DNA of 64,000 nucleotides from Streptomyces gossypii (GCF_025165795.1 NZ_JAJAGO010000004.1:248001-312000); one strand, 5' to 3'. Counted from the stretch's first letter, positions 26,787-35,470 are shown. Numbers and translations are program-made. The notes: generated by a model from the sequence alone, not told the origin.

Positions 26787-28247
26787 ATGAGCATCGTCGC
26801 CGGGCTGGACAGCTCGTCCGCGTACACCCGTGTCGTCGTGTGCGACGCCGACACGGGCGCGGTCGTCAAACAGGGGTACGCCGAACATTCCGGTGAGCGG
26901 GACGATCCACAGTCCTGGCTGATCTCACTCGGCGAGGCCGCGGGCGGCGGACAACTCGCCGACGTACGGGCAATCGGCGTCGCGGCCCAGCAGCAGGGCG
27001 TCGTCGCCCTCGACTCCTCGGGGACCCCTGTCGGACCGGCGCTGCTCGGCAACGACCGGCGGATGCAGACCGCCGCCGCCGACCTGACCGACGCCCTCGG
27101 CGGACGGGCGGCCTGGGCACAGGCCGTGGGTGCCGTACCGCAGGCCGCGCATCCCGTCTCCAAGCTCCGCTGGCTCGCGCGTCATGACCCGGCAACGGCG
27201 CGGCAGGTGGCCGAGGTCCTCCAGCCGCACGACTGGCTGGTCTGGCAGCTGCTGGGCCGCCCCGACCGGCGTACGACCGACCGGGGCGACGCCTCCGGCA
27301 CCGGCTACTGGTCGGCCGCGCAGGAGTCCTACCGGCCGGACCTCGTCGAACTGGCCCTGGGCCACCAGGTGTCCCTGCCGCAGGTGATCGGCCCCGCCGA
27401 CAGCGCCGGGCACACCCCGGAGGGCCTGCTGATCTCCGCGGGCACCGGCGAGACCATGGCCGCGTCCTTCGGACTCGGCGTCGGCCTCGGCGACGCGGTG
27501 ATCTCACTGGGCGCCTCCGGCTCGGTCTTCGCCGTGCACCATGAGGCACTCACCGACCCCAGCGGCACCATCACCTCCTACGCCGACGCCACCGGGATGC
27601 ATCTCCCGGTGGTGCGGACCCTGAACGCCGTACGGGTGCTGCGCGGCACGGCCGAGGTGCTCGGCACGGACCTCGACGGGCTCTCCGAACTGGCGCTCAA
27701 ATCCACACCGGGAGCCTCCGGGATGGTCCTCCTCCCCTATCTGGAGGGCGAACGCACCCCCGACCTCCCGCACACCGCGGGCTCCCTGCACGGCCTGCGG
27801 CGCGAAAGCATGCGGCCCGAACACCTGGCGCGGGCGGGCCTGGAGGGCATGCTCTGCGGGCTGGCCGACGCGCTGGACGTGCTGCGTACGCGCGGCGTCC
27901 AGGTGCGGCGGGTCTTCCTGCTCGGCGCGGCGGCCGACCTTCCCGCCGTGCAGGCGATGGCGCCGGGGCTGTTCGGAGCGCCGGTGGTGGTGCCGCAGCC
28001 CGCCGACTACACGGCACTGGGCGCCGCGCGCCAGGCCGCCTGGGCCCTCTCGGGCGGTGGCGGCGCGCCGCCGCCCTGGCCCGCGGCGGCCGGCCAGTCC
28101 TTCGAGCCTGGTGACGAACTGGCTGTGGGCCAGGCGATCCGGCAGCAGTACACGGCGGTGCGCGAGCAGACGTATCCGGGGGCGTTCCAAGCGGCGGCGG
28201 CGAAGCCTTCGGGGGCGGCGGATGCGCCGTCGTACGGGCAGCCCTGA
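26787..28247 (+). CDS. FGGY-family carbohydrate kinase, XylB-like, with substituted catalytic residue
   Basis: A 486-residue xylulokinase-like protein of the FGGY fold. Seen: the N-terminal phosphate-loop VAGLDSSSAYTRVVV, substrate-loop ALLGNDRRM, the ADP-binding VISLGASGSVFAV and LPYLEGERTPDLP. In XylB and other FGGY kinases the catalytic base is the Asp of a GxGD motif; here that position is GTGETMAASFG, giving Glu222. The usual Trp before the NDxR motif is Gly. It may have altered activity or substrate. It stands upstream of yhfZ on the same strand, 129 bp away, and may be part of the same pathway. AGGG and GGAG occur upstream of the ATG. Confidence 0.85.
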   Translation: MSIVAGLDSSSAYTRVVVCDADTGAVVKQGYAEHSGERDDPQSWLISLGEAAGGGQLADVRAIGVAAQQQGVVALDSSGTPVGPALLGNDRRMQTAAADLTDALGGRAAWAQAVGAVPQAAHPVSKLRWLARHDPATARQVAEVLQPHDWLVWQLLGRPDRRTTDRGDASGTGYWSAAQESYRPDLVELALGHQVSLPQVIGPADSAGHTPEGLLISAGTGETMAASFGLGVGLGDAVISLGASGSVFAVHHEALTDPSGTITSYADATGMHLPVVRTLNAVRVLRGTAEVLGTDLDGLSELALKSTPGASGMVLLPYLEGERTPDLPHTAGSLHGLRRESMRPEHLARAGLEGMLCGLADALDVLRTRGVQVRRVFLLGAAADLPAVQAMAPGLFGAPVVVPQPADYTALGAARQAAWALSGGGGAPPPWPAAAGQSFEPGDELAVGQAIRQQYTAVREQTYPGAFQAAAAKPSGAADAPSYGQP

Positions 28248-28340
28248 CGCGTTCCCCGTGCGCGGCTGGCACCCCGCCGGCCGCCTCCACCACAGGTCCG
28301 GCAGGGGATTGCGGCCACGACCCGCGGCAGTCTGAGAGCT

Positions 28341-28369
28341 TTGACAGAATCCAGGATTCTGATTATTGT
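28341..28369 (+). promoter_or_regulatory. yhfZ promoter with palindromic operator
   Basis: Consensus -35 TTGACA (28341-28346), a 17-bp spacer and -10 TATTGT (28364-28369). A perfect palindrome CAGAATCC-A-GGATTCTG (28345-28361) fills the spacer. The -10 ends seven bases before the yhfZ ATG at 28377, so the mRNA is predicted to be leaderless. The right half and -10 recur before yhfY (29464-29482). Confidence 0.75.
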
Positions 28370-28376
28370 CCCTCGC

Positions 28377-29315
28377 ATGCTTGCCGGTGAAGAGCGGTTC
28401 CTCACGCGAAACGGCCTGGCGGCCCGCCAGCTCGCCGCGGTCCTGCTGCGGTATGAGCCGGACACCCGGCTGCCCCGGCTCCGCGACTTCGCGAAGGACC
28501 TGGGCGTGGGCAACGGCACCGTACAGACCGGCCTCCAGCTCCTGGAGGAGACGGGCGCCATCGAGACCAGGGCGCGCGGCCATCTGGGCACCTACCTGGT
28601 ACGAATGGACCGCGCCCTGCTGTGGCGGCTGGCCGGCCTCGGCACCCTGCTGGCGGCCATGCCCCTCCCCTACTCGCGCCGTTACGAGGGGCTGGCCACC
28701 GGGCTCCGCACCGCATTCGAGGAATCGGGCGCCCCGTTCGCGCTCACCTTCATGCGCGGGGCCACCACCCGGCTTTCGGCGCTGCTGGAGGGCAAGGTCG
28801 ACCTGGTCGTACTGTCCCGGTTCGCCGCCGACCGGATAGCCGCGGAGCACGAGGTGCGACTGCTGGCCGACCTGGGGCCGGCCACCTACGTGGGCGCCCA
28901 CGGGCTGCTGCTCCGGCGCGGCGTGCCACTGGAGACCGAGGGACTGCGGGTCGCCATGGACTCCTCCTCGGAGGATCTGCGGTTACTGGCCACCCGCGCC
29001 TTCGCCGGCCGCCCCGACATCGCCTGGCGGGAGGCTTCCTACATGCAGCTGCGTGACCTGTTCGCGCGCGGCGAGGTGGACGCCACGGTCTGGAACCTGG
29101 ACGAAGTCCGGGACCACCTGGGGCCGGATGTCGAGGTCCACCCGCTGGGGGACGAGATCACCCGGGACCTGGCGCTGCGCAACTCCAGCGCCGCAGTGAT
29201 CAGTCGGCCCCAGGGCGCCGGGCCGCTGGAGGCGGTACGAGACGCACTGGACTTCTCCCTGGTCACGGACGTCCAGGCCGAGGTACTGCGGGGCGAGCGG
29301 GTCCCGCTGTACTGA
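28377..29315 (+). CDS. yhfZ: YhfZ-family transcriptional regulator
   Basis: A 312-residue protein close in length to E. coli YhfZ. N-terminal winged HTH of GntR-like type (LPRLRDFAKDLGVGNGTVQTGLQLLEETGAI, then a wing), followed by a solute-binding-like effector domain (about 85-312; EGKVDLVVLSRFAAD, ATVWNLDEVRDHLG). It probably senses a metabolite of the yhf pathway and binds the palindrome overlapping its own promoter. The TTG at 28341 is in frame but is better read as the -35 box, so ATG 28377 is taken. It is the first yhf gene of an eight-gene set on one strand. Confidence 0.86.
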   Translation: MLAGEERFLTRNGLAARQLAAVLLRYEPDTRLPRLRDFAKDLGVGNGTVQTGLQLLEETGAIETRARGHLGTYLVRMDRALLWRLAGLGTLLAAMPLPYSRRYEGLATGLRTAFEESGAPFALTFMRGATTRLSALLEGKVDLVVLSRFAADRIAAEHEVRLLADLGPATYVGAHGLLLRRGVPLETEGLRVAMDSSSEDLRLLATRAFAGRPDIAWREASYMQLRDLFARGEVDATVWNLDEVRDHLGPDVEVHPLGDEITRDLALRNSSAAVISRPQGAGPLEAVRDALDFSLVTDVQAEVLRGERVPLY

Positions 29316-29453
29316 CCGGCCGCCACCCCTTCACGCCGACTCCCGCCCCGCCCCGCAGCCGCACGCCGCCTCCACCGAGGCGTCGGCACCTGCGGCGGCA
29401 CCGCAGGTCGTAGCCCCGAACTGCCCGTTCCTCGGTACGAACGACGCAGGGGC

Positions 29454-29482
29454 TTCTCAAAAACCAGAATCCTGACTACTGT
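29454..29482 (+). promoter_or_regulatory. yhfY promoter sharing the yhfZ operator half
   Basis: TTCTCA (29454-29459), 17-bp spacer, TACTGT (29477-29482). CAGAATCCTGACTACTGT (29465-29482) aligns with CAGGATTCTGATTATTGT of the yhfZ promoter at the same distance from the -10, consensus CAGRATYCTGAYTAYTGT. The left half of the palindrome is missing. About 190 bases of leader follow, with a seven-codon ATG...TAA at 29504-29524. Confidence 0.68.
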
Positions 29483-29673
29483 TCCGATTCCCGCTCCCCG
29501 TTAATGGGAGCAACCATCACATAATGGCTGCGCCACCGGACACGGGCGGCACCGGACACGGCCGGCAGGAGCCCCGCGACACCGCCGATGCCCCGCGAAC
29601 CGCACCCCGGCCCCCGCGCAAAGCATCCGGCACCAGACACCCGGCACCGCACACACGGAAGGACGGACAGACC

Positions 29674-30051
29674 ATGGAGGACAGGCTCGCCGAGCGCATC
29701 CGGCTGTTCCGGGAGAGCGGTCAGGTACGGCCCGCGGTCGCCGACTTCGTCTCCGCCGAGCTGGAGGCACTGGCCGCCGAGGAGCTGCCGGTCTCCGAGG
29801 AGACGGCGGGCATGCTCACCAGCCATCTGATGATGGCGCTCACCCGCCTGCTGAACGGTGAGTCCATCGACGAGTTCCCCGCCGACGAGCACATCGCCGA
29901 CGAGCTCGCGGAGCAGCCGGAGGCGGTCGCCCGCGCCCGGGCGGTGACGGAACGGGCCCAGGGCACGCTGGGCGCCGCACTGCCCCAGTCCGAGATCAAC
30001 TTCCTCGCCCTGCATCTGGCCGTCCTGGCCCAGCGCTCGGCCACCCGCTGA
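29674..30051 (+). CDS. yhfY: YhfY-like PRD-domain protein
   Basis: A 125-residue all-helical protein matching the length of E. coli YhfY (a PRD-domain protein). PRD modules usually receive phosphorylation from PTS proteins on conserved His residues. Here LTSHLMMALTRLLNGE and INFLALHLAVLA correspond to the two helical halves with His. No DNA-binding or EIIA domain is attached. ATG 29674 gives the family length; an in-frame ATG at 29524 would add 50 Pro/Arg/Thr-rich residues that look non-coding. Only 41 bp separate it from yhfU. Confidence 0.8.
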   Translation: MEDRLAERIRLFRESGQVRPAVADFVSAELEALAAEELPVSEETAGMLTSHLMMALTRLLNGESIDEFPADEHIADELAEQPEAVARARAVTERAQGTLGAALPQSEINFLALHLAVLAQRSATR

Positions 30052-30092
30052 ACCGGAATCCCCTCGGAAAATCGGAACGGAAGGACATCACC

Positions 30093-30452
30093 ATGACCAA
30101 GATCCTCACCGGCGGCGTCGCCAAGACCGAGGTCGCGGACACCCTCGGCGCACAGGGCCTCACCGCGCTCCAGGTCACCGTCTCCAACGACATGGACGCC
30201 GCGATGCAGCTGCGCTCCGGGCAGGCCGACTACTACCTGGGCACCTGCCACACCGGTGCCGGGGCCTCGCTCGGCGTGCTGGTGGGCCTGCTGGGCAGCG
30301 GCGCCTGCCACACCTTCGGCCGTTCGATACCCACCGAGGCTCAGGTCACCGCCCTGCTGGACCAGGGGAAGAAGGCGTTCGGCTTCGGCATGGACCAGCT
30401 CGCCGACACCGCACCCGTCATCGCCCGTGCCATCGCCGCGCGCGCCGCCTGA
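30093..30452 (+). CDS. yhfU: YhfU (DUF2620) protein
   Basis: A 119-residue protein of the DUF2620 family, the same size as E. coli YhfU. It is Gly-rich with the landmarks VSNDMDAAMQLRSGQADYYLGTCHTGAGASLG and FGRSIPTEAQV. The conserved Cys-His-Thr and Gly run suggest a small ligand- or metal-binding unit. Function is unknown. The constant pairing with the membrane protein YhfT suggests a partner role. AACGGAAGGAC precedes the ATG. Confidence 0.86.
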   Translation: MTKILTGGVAKTEVADTLGAQGLTALQVTVSNDMDAAMQLRSGQADYYLGTCHTGAGASLGVLVGLLGSGACHTFGRSIPTEAQVTALLDQGKKAFGFGMDQLADTAPVIARAIAARAA

Positions 30453-30480
30453 CCGCCGCCCGGGCACGAAGGAGCCTTTC

Positions 30481-31893
30481 GTGAGCACCCTACTGGCCTC
30501 CGCGGCGGACGCCGGGAGCACAAGTCTCGACTTCTCGCTCGCGCAGGAGATGACGGTCATCGGCCTCTGCGCACTGACCGCCTTCATCGCACATATGGCA
30601 CTGGCCGTCTTCAACGACGGCGTACGGCCCTTCCTGCTCGACTTCATCCAGGGCCGCACCACCCGCAGCGCCACCGCGGCGGTGTCCTTCGGGCTGTCGG
30701 CCGGTTTCATCTTCGGCCTGGGCGCCCCGATGGCGCTGTCCACCGGGGTGCTCAACCCCTGGCTGCTGTTCCTGCCGACCGACGTGCTCGGCATCCTCTC
30801 GCCGAAGAGGTGGCTCGCGCCCCTTCTCGGCGGGGCCTGGGGTGCCGTCGTCGTCTTCGGGCTGGGAGGGGCGAACGACCTCGCACACGACCTGCCGGTG
30901 GACTTCCTGACCGCCCTGCAGCAGATGTCCACGCCGATCCTGTTCCTCTTCACGCTCTTCCCGATGCTGGCCATCACCAAGCAGTTCGGCCGGCTGCGCG
31001 GCGGTATCGCCGGGGTCGTGGAGCTGGTGCTGGTGGTCTTCACCATGAAGATGTGGCCGGACGTCTTCCCGGGCGCCATCGCGATGGCGGTCGGCGTCCT
31101 GATGCTGATCGGCTTCGCCACCACCAAGGACCTGGGGCAGCGCCGTCAGCAACGGGCGGAGGCCGCCAAGGCCGCTGTCGGCGGCGGCGGTTCCGCGGGA
31201 GGCGACTCCACGGGAGCCCCGGCCGGTACCGGTGCGGCCACGGAGCCGGAGGACCCCACTGCCTCGCTGTTCAGCGCCAGCGCGGCACGGATGCGCCGGT
31301 ACCTGCCGCTGTACATGGTGCTCGGCGCGGGAGTCTGTCTGCTCGCCCAGATGCATGTCTTCGGCGGCGGGGAGGCCACCAGCTTCCTCATCGCCAAGGG
31401 CGACTACTCGGGGGCCGCACAGGTCGACTTCTACCGCGTCTTCGGGTTCATCCCGCTGATCGCCACCACGGCGCTGGCCTCCGGGGCGTACGCGATCGCC
31501 GGCTTCACTCTGGTCTACCCGATCGGCTACCTGCTGCCGAACCCGTGGCTCGCTCTGATCGTCGGCGCCCTGGTCTTCGCCGTCGAGGTGCTGGCGCTGT
31601 CCTATCTGGGACGGCTGCTGGGCAAGCTGCCGTCGGTACGCGACTCCTCGGAGCATCTGCGGAACGCGATCAGCGAGAGCCTGTGGCTGGCCATCCTCTT
31701 CGGCTCCCTGATGGCGGCCAACGCCATGGGCGGCGGTCTGGGCATCCTGATAGTCGGCGGGCTCTACCTGCTCAACGAGGCGATGGGTCGCATCGTGGTC
31801 CGGATGGCCGCCGCACCGGCCGCCGTGATCGTCGGCGGCGTGCTGCTCAACATCCTGTACTGGCTCGATCTGTTCACCCCGGTCAAGGGCTGA
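30481..31893 (+). CDS. yhfT: YhfT-family membrane transporter
   Basis: A 470-residue protein with about ten to twelve membrane helices, belonging to the poorly characterised YhfT family. Seen are FNDGVRPFLLDFIQGR near the N-terminus and a C-terminal NAISESLWLAILFGSLMAANAMGGGLGI. It is longer than E. coli YhfT because a Gly/Ala/Thr-rich cytoplasmic linker (about residues 220-265) is inserted between the two halves. GTG 30481 has AAGGAG six bases upstream. It probably imports or exports the yhf pathway substrate. A long hairpin starts at the base after its stop codon. Confidence 0.87.
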   Translation: MSTLLASAADAGSTSLDFSLAQEMTVIGLCALTAFIAHMALAVFNDGVRPFLLDFIQGRTTRSATAAVSFGLSAGFIFGLGAPMALSTGVLNPWLLFLPTDVLGILSPKRWLAPLLGGAWGAVVVFGLGGANDLAHDLPVDFLTALQQMSTPILFLFTLFPMLAITKQFGRLRGGIAGVVELVLVVFTMKMWPDVFPGAIAMAVGVLMLIGFATTKDLGQRRQQRAEAAKAAVGGGGSAGGDSTGAPAGTGAATEPEDPTASLFSASAARMRRYLPLYMVLGAGVCLLAQMHVFGGGEATSFLIAKGDYSGAAQVDFYRVFGFIPLIATTALASGAYAIAGFTLVYPIGYLLPNPWLALIVGALVFAVEVLALSYLGRLLGKLPSVRDSSEHLRNAISESLWLAILFGSLMAANAMGGGLGILIVGGLYLLNEAMGRIVVRMAAAPAAVIVGGVLLNILYWLDLFTPVKG

Positions 31894-31937
31894 GGCGTGT
31901 TTCCCGGACCGCCGCAGGGTGGTCCGGGAAACACGCC
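31894..31937 (+). terminator. 17-bp perfect hairpin between yhfT and php
   Basis: GGCGTGTTTCCCGGACC pairs perfectly with GGTCCGGGAAACACGCC around a 10-base loop, directly after the yhfT stop. No T-tract follows. It may attenuate or terminate transcription, or define an mRNA end that lowers expression of the five distal genes relative to yhfU and yhfT. Confidence 0.7.
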
Positions 31938-32060
31938 TGGTGATGCGGTCGGTGAGCGGCACCAGGCAGGGCCGCGCGGCACCGCGCCAGGAGGGGAGCC
32001 CGCCGGGACCTTCCCTCGTACGCCCCCGACAGGCACTCTTCGTCAGGAAGGCCACCCTCC

Positions 32061-33020
32061 ATGCACGCACTGCGGACCGTCGCCGGTCCCCTCTCCCCTG
32101 CCCGGATCCGCGGGCCGGTGCTCGCCCACGAGCACCTGGCACTCGACCTGGGCCGCGCGGGCGACCCCGAGGCCCGGCTGGACCCGGCCCGCCACGCCGA
32201 GCCGGTCACGGCCGAACTGGCCGCCCTCCGCGAGCAGTACGGGCTGGCGCTGGTCGTCGAGCTGACCTGTCGCGGCATGGGGCGCGACGCCGGGGCACTG
32301 CGGCGGATCGCCGAGGCCTCCGGGGTCGCCGTGGTGGCCGCCACCGGCTGGTACTACGCCGCCTTCCACCCGCCGGAGGTCACCGGCGCCGGTCCGGGCG
32401 GCGGGACGCGCGCCGAGGACCTCACCGAACTGCTGGTACGGGAGATCACGGGCGGGCTGGACGGCACCGGCGTGCGCCCCGGCGTGCTCGGCGAGATCGG
32501 CAGCCACGGTGAGCTGCCCAGCCCCGCCGAACACCGGGTCTTCGCCGCCTCCTCCGCTGCCGCGCTGGCGACCGGGCTGCCGGTGAGCACCCATGCCCAG
32601 CTCGGCCGGGGCGGCCTCGCCCAGCTGAAACTGCTCACCGACGGCGGGCTGCCCGCCCACCGGGTCTGCATCGGCCACCAGGATCTGCTGGACGATCCGG
32701 GCACCCACCGCGAACTGGCCGCCGCGGGCGCCTATGTCGCGTTCGACACCATCGGCAAGGAGAGCTACCAGAGCGACGCGACCCGGCTGCGGCTGCTGCT
32801 CGCCTTGGTGGAGGCCGGACACGGCGACCGTGCGCTGCTGAGCTGCGACATCTCCCGGCACAGCTATCTGCGCGGCGAGGGCGGCCAGGGGTACGGCCAC
32901 CTGTTCCGCTCCTTCCTCCCCCGGCTGCGGGCCGCCGGGGCCGATGACGACCTCATCGACCTGCTGACCCGCCGCAACCCCCTGCGCTTTCTGACCGGAT
33001 CCACCGCGGAGGTGAACTGA
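32061..33020 (+). CDS. php: Phosphotriesterase homology protein (Php/YhfV)
   Basis: A 319-residue amidohydrolase-superfamily barrel. The binuclear metal set is visible: His23 and His25 (LAHEHL), bridging Glu145 (LGEIGSHG) in place of carboxylated Lys, His178 (STHAQ), His206 (IGHQD) and Asp263 (SCDISRHSY). A bridging Glu is the feature of E. coli Php and of phosphotriesterase-like lactonases. Likely hydrolyses a lactone or phosphoester. AGGAAGG precedes the ATG. The yhfS start lies one base after the stop. Confidence 0.88.
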   Translation: MHALRTVAGPLSPARIRGPVLAHEHLALDLGRAGDPEARLDPARHAEPVTAELAALREQYGLALVVELTCRGMGRDAGALRRIAEASGVAVVAATGWYYAAFHPPEVTGAGPGGGTRAEDLTELLVREITGGLDGTGVRPGVLGEIGSHGELPSPAEHRVFAASSAAALATGLPVSTHAQLGRGGLAQLKLLTDGGLPAHRVCIGHQDLLDDPGTHRELAAAGAYVAFDTIGKESYQSDATRLRLLLALVEAGHGDRALLSCDISRHSYLRGEGGQGYGHLFRSFLPRLRAAGADDDLIDLLTRRNPLRFLTGSTAEVN

Positions 33021-33021
33021 G

Positions 33022-34260
33022 TTGACCCAGCAGCAGACCGGGCCCACCGGCTCGGGAGACGATGGCGCCCACGGCACCGGCGACGGCGACGGACCGCCGG
33101 CCGGCCCCCCGGCGCCCCCGCGGCTGCCGCGCACCTTCCCGCTGGCCACGGTCCCGACGGCGGACGCGGTCGCCGTCCAGCACCGGATGCTGGAGAGCGT
33201 CACCCGCCACTTCCAGGGGCCGGAACTCTTCGCCTCGGACGCCGGGGTGGTACCCGGACCGGGCCGGCCCCGTACCACCGCGCGAGTGGAGGCGGCGCTC
33301 GCCGACTTCTTCGGCGCCGAGGCCGCCGCGCTGGTGCAGGGCGCCGGCACCGGCGCCATCCGTGCCGCGCTGACCGCGGTACTCCGTCCGGGAGAGCCGC
33401 TGCTGATCCACCGGGCACCGGTCTACCGGACCACCGCGGTGACGCTGCGCGGTCTGGGCGTGGCGCTGGTCGAGGCCGACTTCAACGACCGGGCCGAGCT
33501 GGAGCGCGCCCTGGCCCTTGGGGCCGAGGGACGCCTGCGGTACGCCTATGTGCAGCACACCCGGCAGCGGCTGACCGACTCGTACGACCCCGCCGAGGTG
33601 CTGGCGGCCTGTCACGCGGCCGGCGTGCGCACCCTGGTGGACGACAACTACGCGGTCTTCCGGGTGCCTCGCTCCGGCAGCCAGCTGGGCGCGGACGCCT
33701 CCTGCTTCTCGCTGTTCAAGCTGCACGGGCCGGAGGGCGTGGGCGCCGTGGTGGGCACCCGGGACCTGGTCGACGCGGTGCACCGGGACAACTACTCGGG
33801 CGGCGGCCAGGTGCAGGGCACCCAGGCTCTGGAAGCACTGCGTGCCCTGACGCACGTACCAGTGATGTGGTCCCTGCAGTCGCAGGCCACGGGCGAGGCC
33901 GCCGAGCGGCTCGCGAACGGCGAGGTGCCCGGAGTGGCCGAGGTCCGGCTGGCGAATGTGCAGGACCGCTGCCTGCTGGTGCGGCTGCACCATCCGGTGG
34001 CACAGCAGGTGCCGGCCGCCGCGGCCCGGTACGGTGCCGCGCCCTACCCGGTCGGCGCCAACTCGCGGTACGAGATCGCACCGCTGTTCTACCGGATGTC
34101 CGCCTCCGCCCTGGACGACGCGCCGCAACTGGCCGACTGGACCGTACGAATCAACCCCATGCGGGCCGGAGCCGGGCTGGTCCTGGACATCCTCGGCCGC
34201 GCACTGACCGACCTCGACGCCGCGCACGGCCCCGCCGCACCGCGCGAGACCAAGGACTGA
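33022..34260 (+). CDS. yhfS: YhfS-like PLP-dependent aminotransferase-fold enzyme
   Basis: A 412-residue fold-type I PLP enzyme. Gly-rich cofactor loop near GAGTGAIRAALTAVL, Asp in TLVDDNYAVFRV and Schiff-base Lys233 in SLFKLHGPEGVG. It is longer than E. coli YhfS (about 360), mainly through a Pro/Gly-rich N-terminal tail. The start is TTG 33022, one base after the php stop, with GGAGG ten bases upstream. Translation of php and yhfS is probably coupled. Reaction unknown: lyase, aminotransferase or desulfurase-like chemistry is possible. Confidence 0.86.
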   Translation: MTQQQTGPTGSGDDGAHGTGDGDGPPAGPPAPPRLPRTFPLATVPTADAVAVQHRMLESVTRHFQGPELFASDAGVVPGPGRPRTTARVEAALADFFGAEAAALVQGAGTGAIRAALTAVLRPGEPLLIHRAPVYRTTAVTLRGLGVALVEADFNDRAELERALALGAEGRLRYAYVQHTRQRLTDSYDPAEVLAACHAAGVRTLVDDNYAVFRVPRSGSQLGADASCFSLFKLHGPEGVGAVVGTRDLVDAVHRDNYSGGGQVQGTQALEALRALTHVPVMWSLQSQATGEAAERLANGEVPGVAEVRLANVQDRCLLVRLHHPVAQQVPAAAARYGAAPYPVGANSRYEIAPLFYRMSASALDDAPQLADWTVRINPMRAGAGLVLDILGRALTDLDAAHGPAAPRETKD

Positions 34261-34262
34261 CC

Positions 34263-35426
34263 GTGTTCCTCGACACCGTCCTCACCCGGAATCCGCAGCT
34301 TGTCCGGACGGCGGCGGAGCTGCACCGTACCGGCGCCGTTCCCGCGGACACCTATGTCGTGGACCGGGACGCCGTGGACGCCAACGCCGCGCTCCTCGCG
34401 GCCGAGGCCGAACGGCTGGGGCTGACCCTGTGGTTCGTGGTCAAGCAGCTCGGCCGCAACCCGGCCCTGGCCGCGACGATCGCACGCCGGCTGCCCCGGT
34501 TCGCGGCCATCGACGCGGCCGAGGCCCGCACCCTGCACGCGGCCGGTGCCCGGCCCGGCAACCTCGGCCACCTGGTACAGATCCCCCGGCGGGAGCTTCC
34601 GGAGATGCTCGGCTGGGAGCCCGAGGCCGTCACCGTCTTCGACCTGGACAACGCGCGCGCCGTCTCGGACGCCGCGAAAGCGACGGGCCGGGTGCAGGAC
34701 ATCCTGCTGCGGCTGGAGGGCGTGCCGGGCGCCGTGTATCCGGGGCAGGAGGGCGGTGTACCGCTGGAGACCCTGGAGGAGTTCGCCGCCGCGGCCGAGG
34801 AGCTGCCGGGGGCACGGATCGCGGGCGTGACCGCCTTCCCGTGCCTGCTGTGCGATCCGGCGACCGGCGTGCCGGAACCGACGGCGAACCTCTCCCGCCT
34901 GGTCAAGGCCCGCGAACTGCTCGCCGGACGCGGCCACACCGCCCTGAAGCTGTCCGCTCCGAGCGTCACCTCCGCGGCCACGCTGCCGCTGCTGGCCGGA
35001 CACGGCGCCACCCACGGCGAGCCGGGACACGCGCTGACCGGCACCACACCGCTGCACGCCGTGGACCCGGACCAGCCGGAGATCCCGGGCTACGTCTATG
35101 TCACCGAGGTGGCACACACCCTGGCGGACGGCCGGCCCGCGCTGCACGGCGGCGGCTTCTATCCGCGTGCGGGCATCTCCGACGCGCTGCTGCCGCGCAC
35201 CGGACTGCGGCTGCCCGTGCAGGACACCCCCGCCGAGCACATCGACTACTACCGGCTGCTGGACGCCCCGCCGCCCGGCAGTGGCGTACGGGCGGGCGAC
35301 AGCGCCGTACTGGCGTTCCGCACCCAGATGTTCGTCACCCGCAGCAAGGTCGCGGTGGTCTCCGGGCTCTCGGACGGCACGCCCCGGCTGGACGGCCTGT
35401 ACGACGCGCTCGGCCAGCCCTGCTGA
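34263..35426 (+). CDS. yhfX: YhfX-like alanine-racemase-fold PLP enzyme
   Basis: A 387-residue protein, the same length as E. coli YhfX. Fold-type III PLP barrel with probable Schiff-base Lys61 (WFVVKQLGRNP), and TAFPCLLCD, LSAPSVTSAATLPLL and EPGHALTGTTPLHA as further conserved blocks. It resembles alanine/ornithine racemases but no specific substrate can be read from sequence. GTG 34263 lies two bases after the yhfS stop, giving tight coupling. Confidence 0.87.
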   Translation: MFLDTVLTRNPQLVRTAAELHRTGAVPADTYVVDRDAVDANAALLAAEAERLGLTLWFVVKQLGRNPALAATIARRLPRFAAIDAAEARTLHAAGARPGNLGHLVQIPRRELPEMLGWEPEAVTVFDLDNARAVSDAAKATGRVQDILLRLEGVPGAVYPGQEGGVPLETLEEFAAAAEELPGARIAGVTAFPCLLCDPATGVPEPTANLSRLVKARELLAGRGHTALKLSAPSVTSAATLPLLAGHGATHGEPGHALTGTTPLHAVDPDQPEIPGYVYVTEVAHTLADGRPALHGGGFYPRAGISDALLPRTGLRLPVQDTPAEHIDYYRLLDAPPPGSGVRAGDSAVLAFRTQMFVTRSKVAVVSGLSDGTPRLDGLYDALGQPC

Positions 35427-35432
35427 ACTCGT

Positions 35433-35457
35433 GCACCGCACCGCACCGCACCGCACC
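35433..35457 (+). repeat. GCACC pentanucleotide repeat (five units)
   Basis: Five exact GCACC copies between the yhfX stop and the yhfW Shine-Dalgarno sequence (GGGAGG). Slippage could change spacing but would not touch a coding frame. Confidence 0.9.
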
Positions 35458-35470
35458 AGGGAGGAAACCT

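Noticed and set aside
28341..28376. TTG start for yhfZ at 28341
   Set aside because: TTGACA is a consensus -35 with a well-spaced -10, and the extra residues show no homology to YhfZ; ATG 28377 fits better.
29524..29673. N-terminal extension of yhfY from ATG 29524
   Set aside because: The 50 extra residues are Pro/Arg/Thr-rich and absent from YhfY proteins of normal length.
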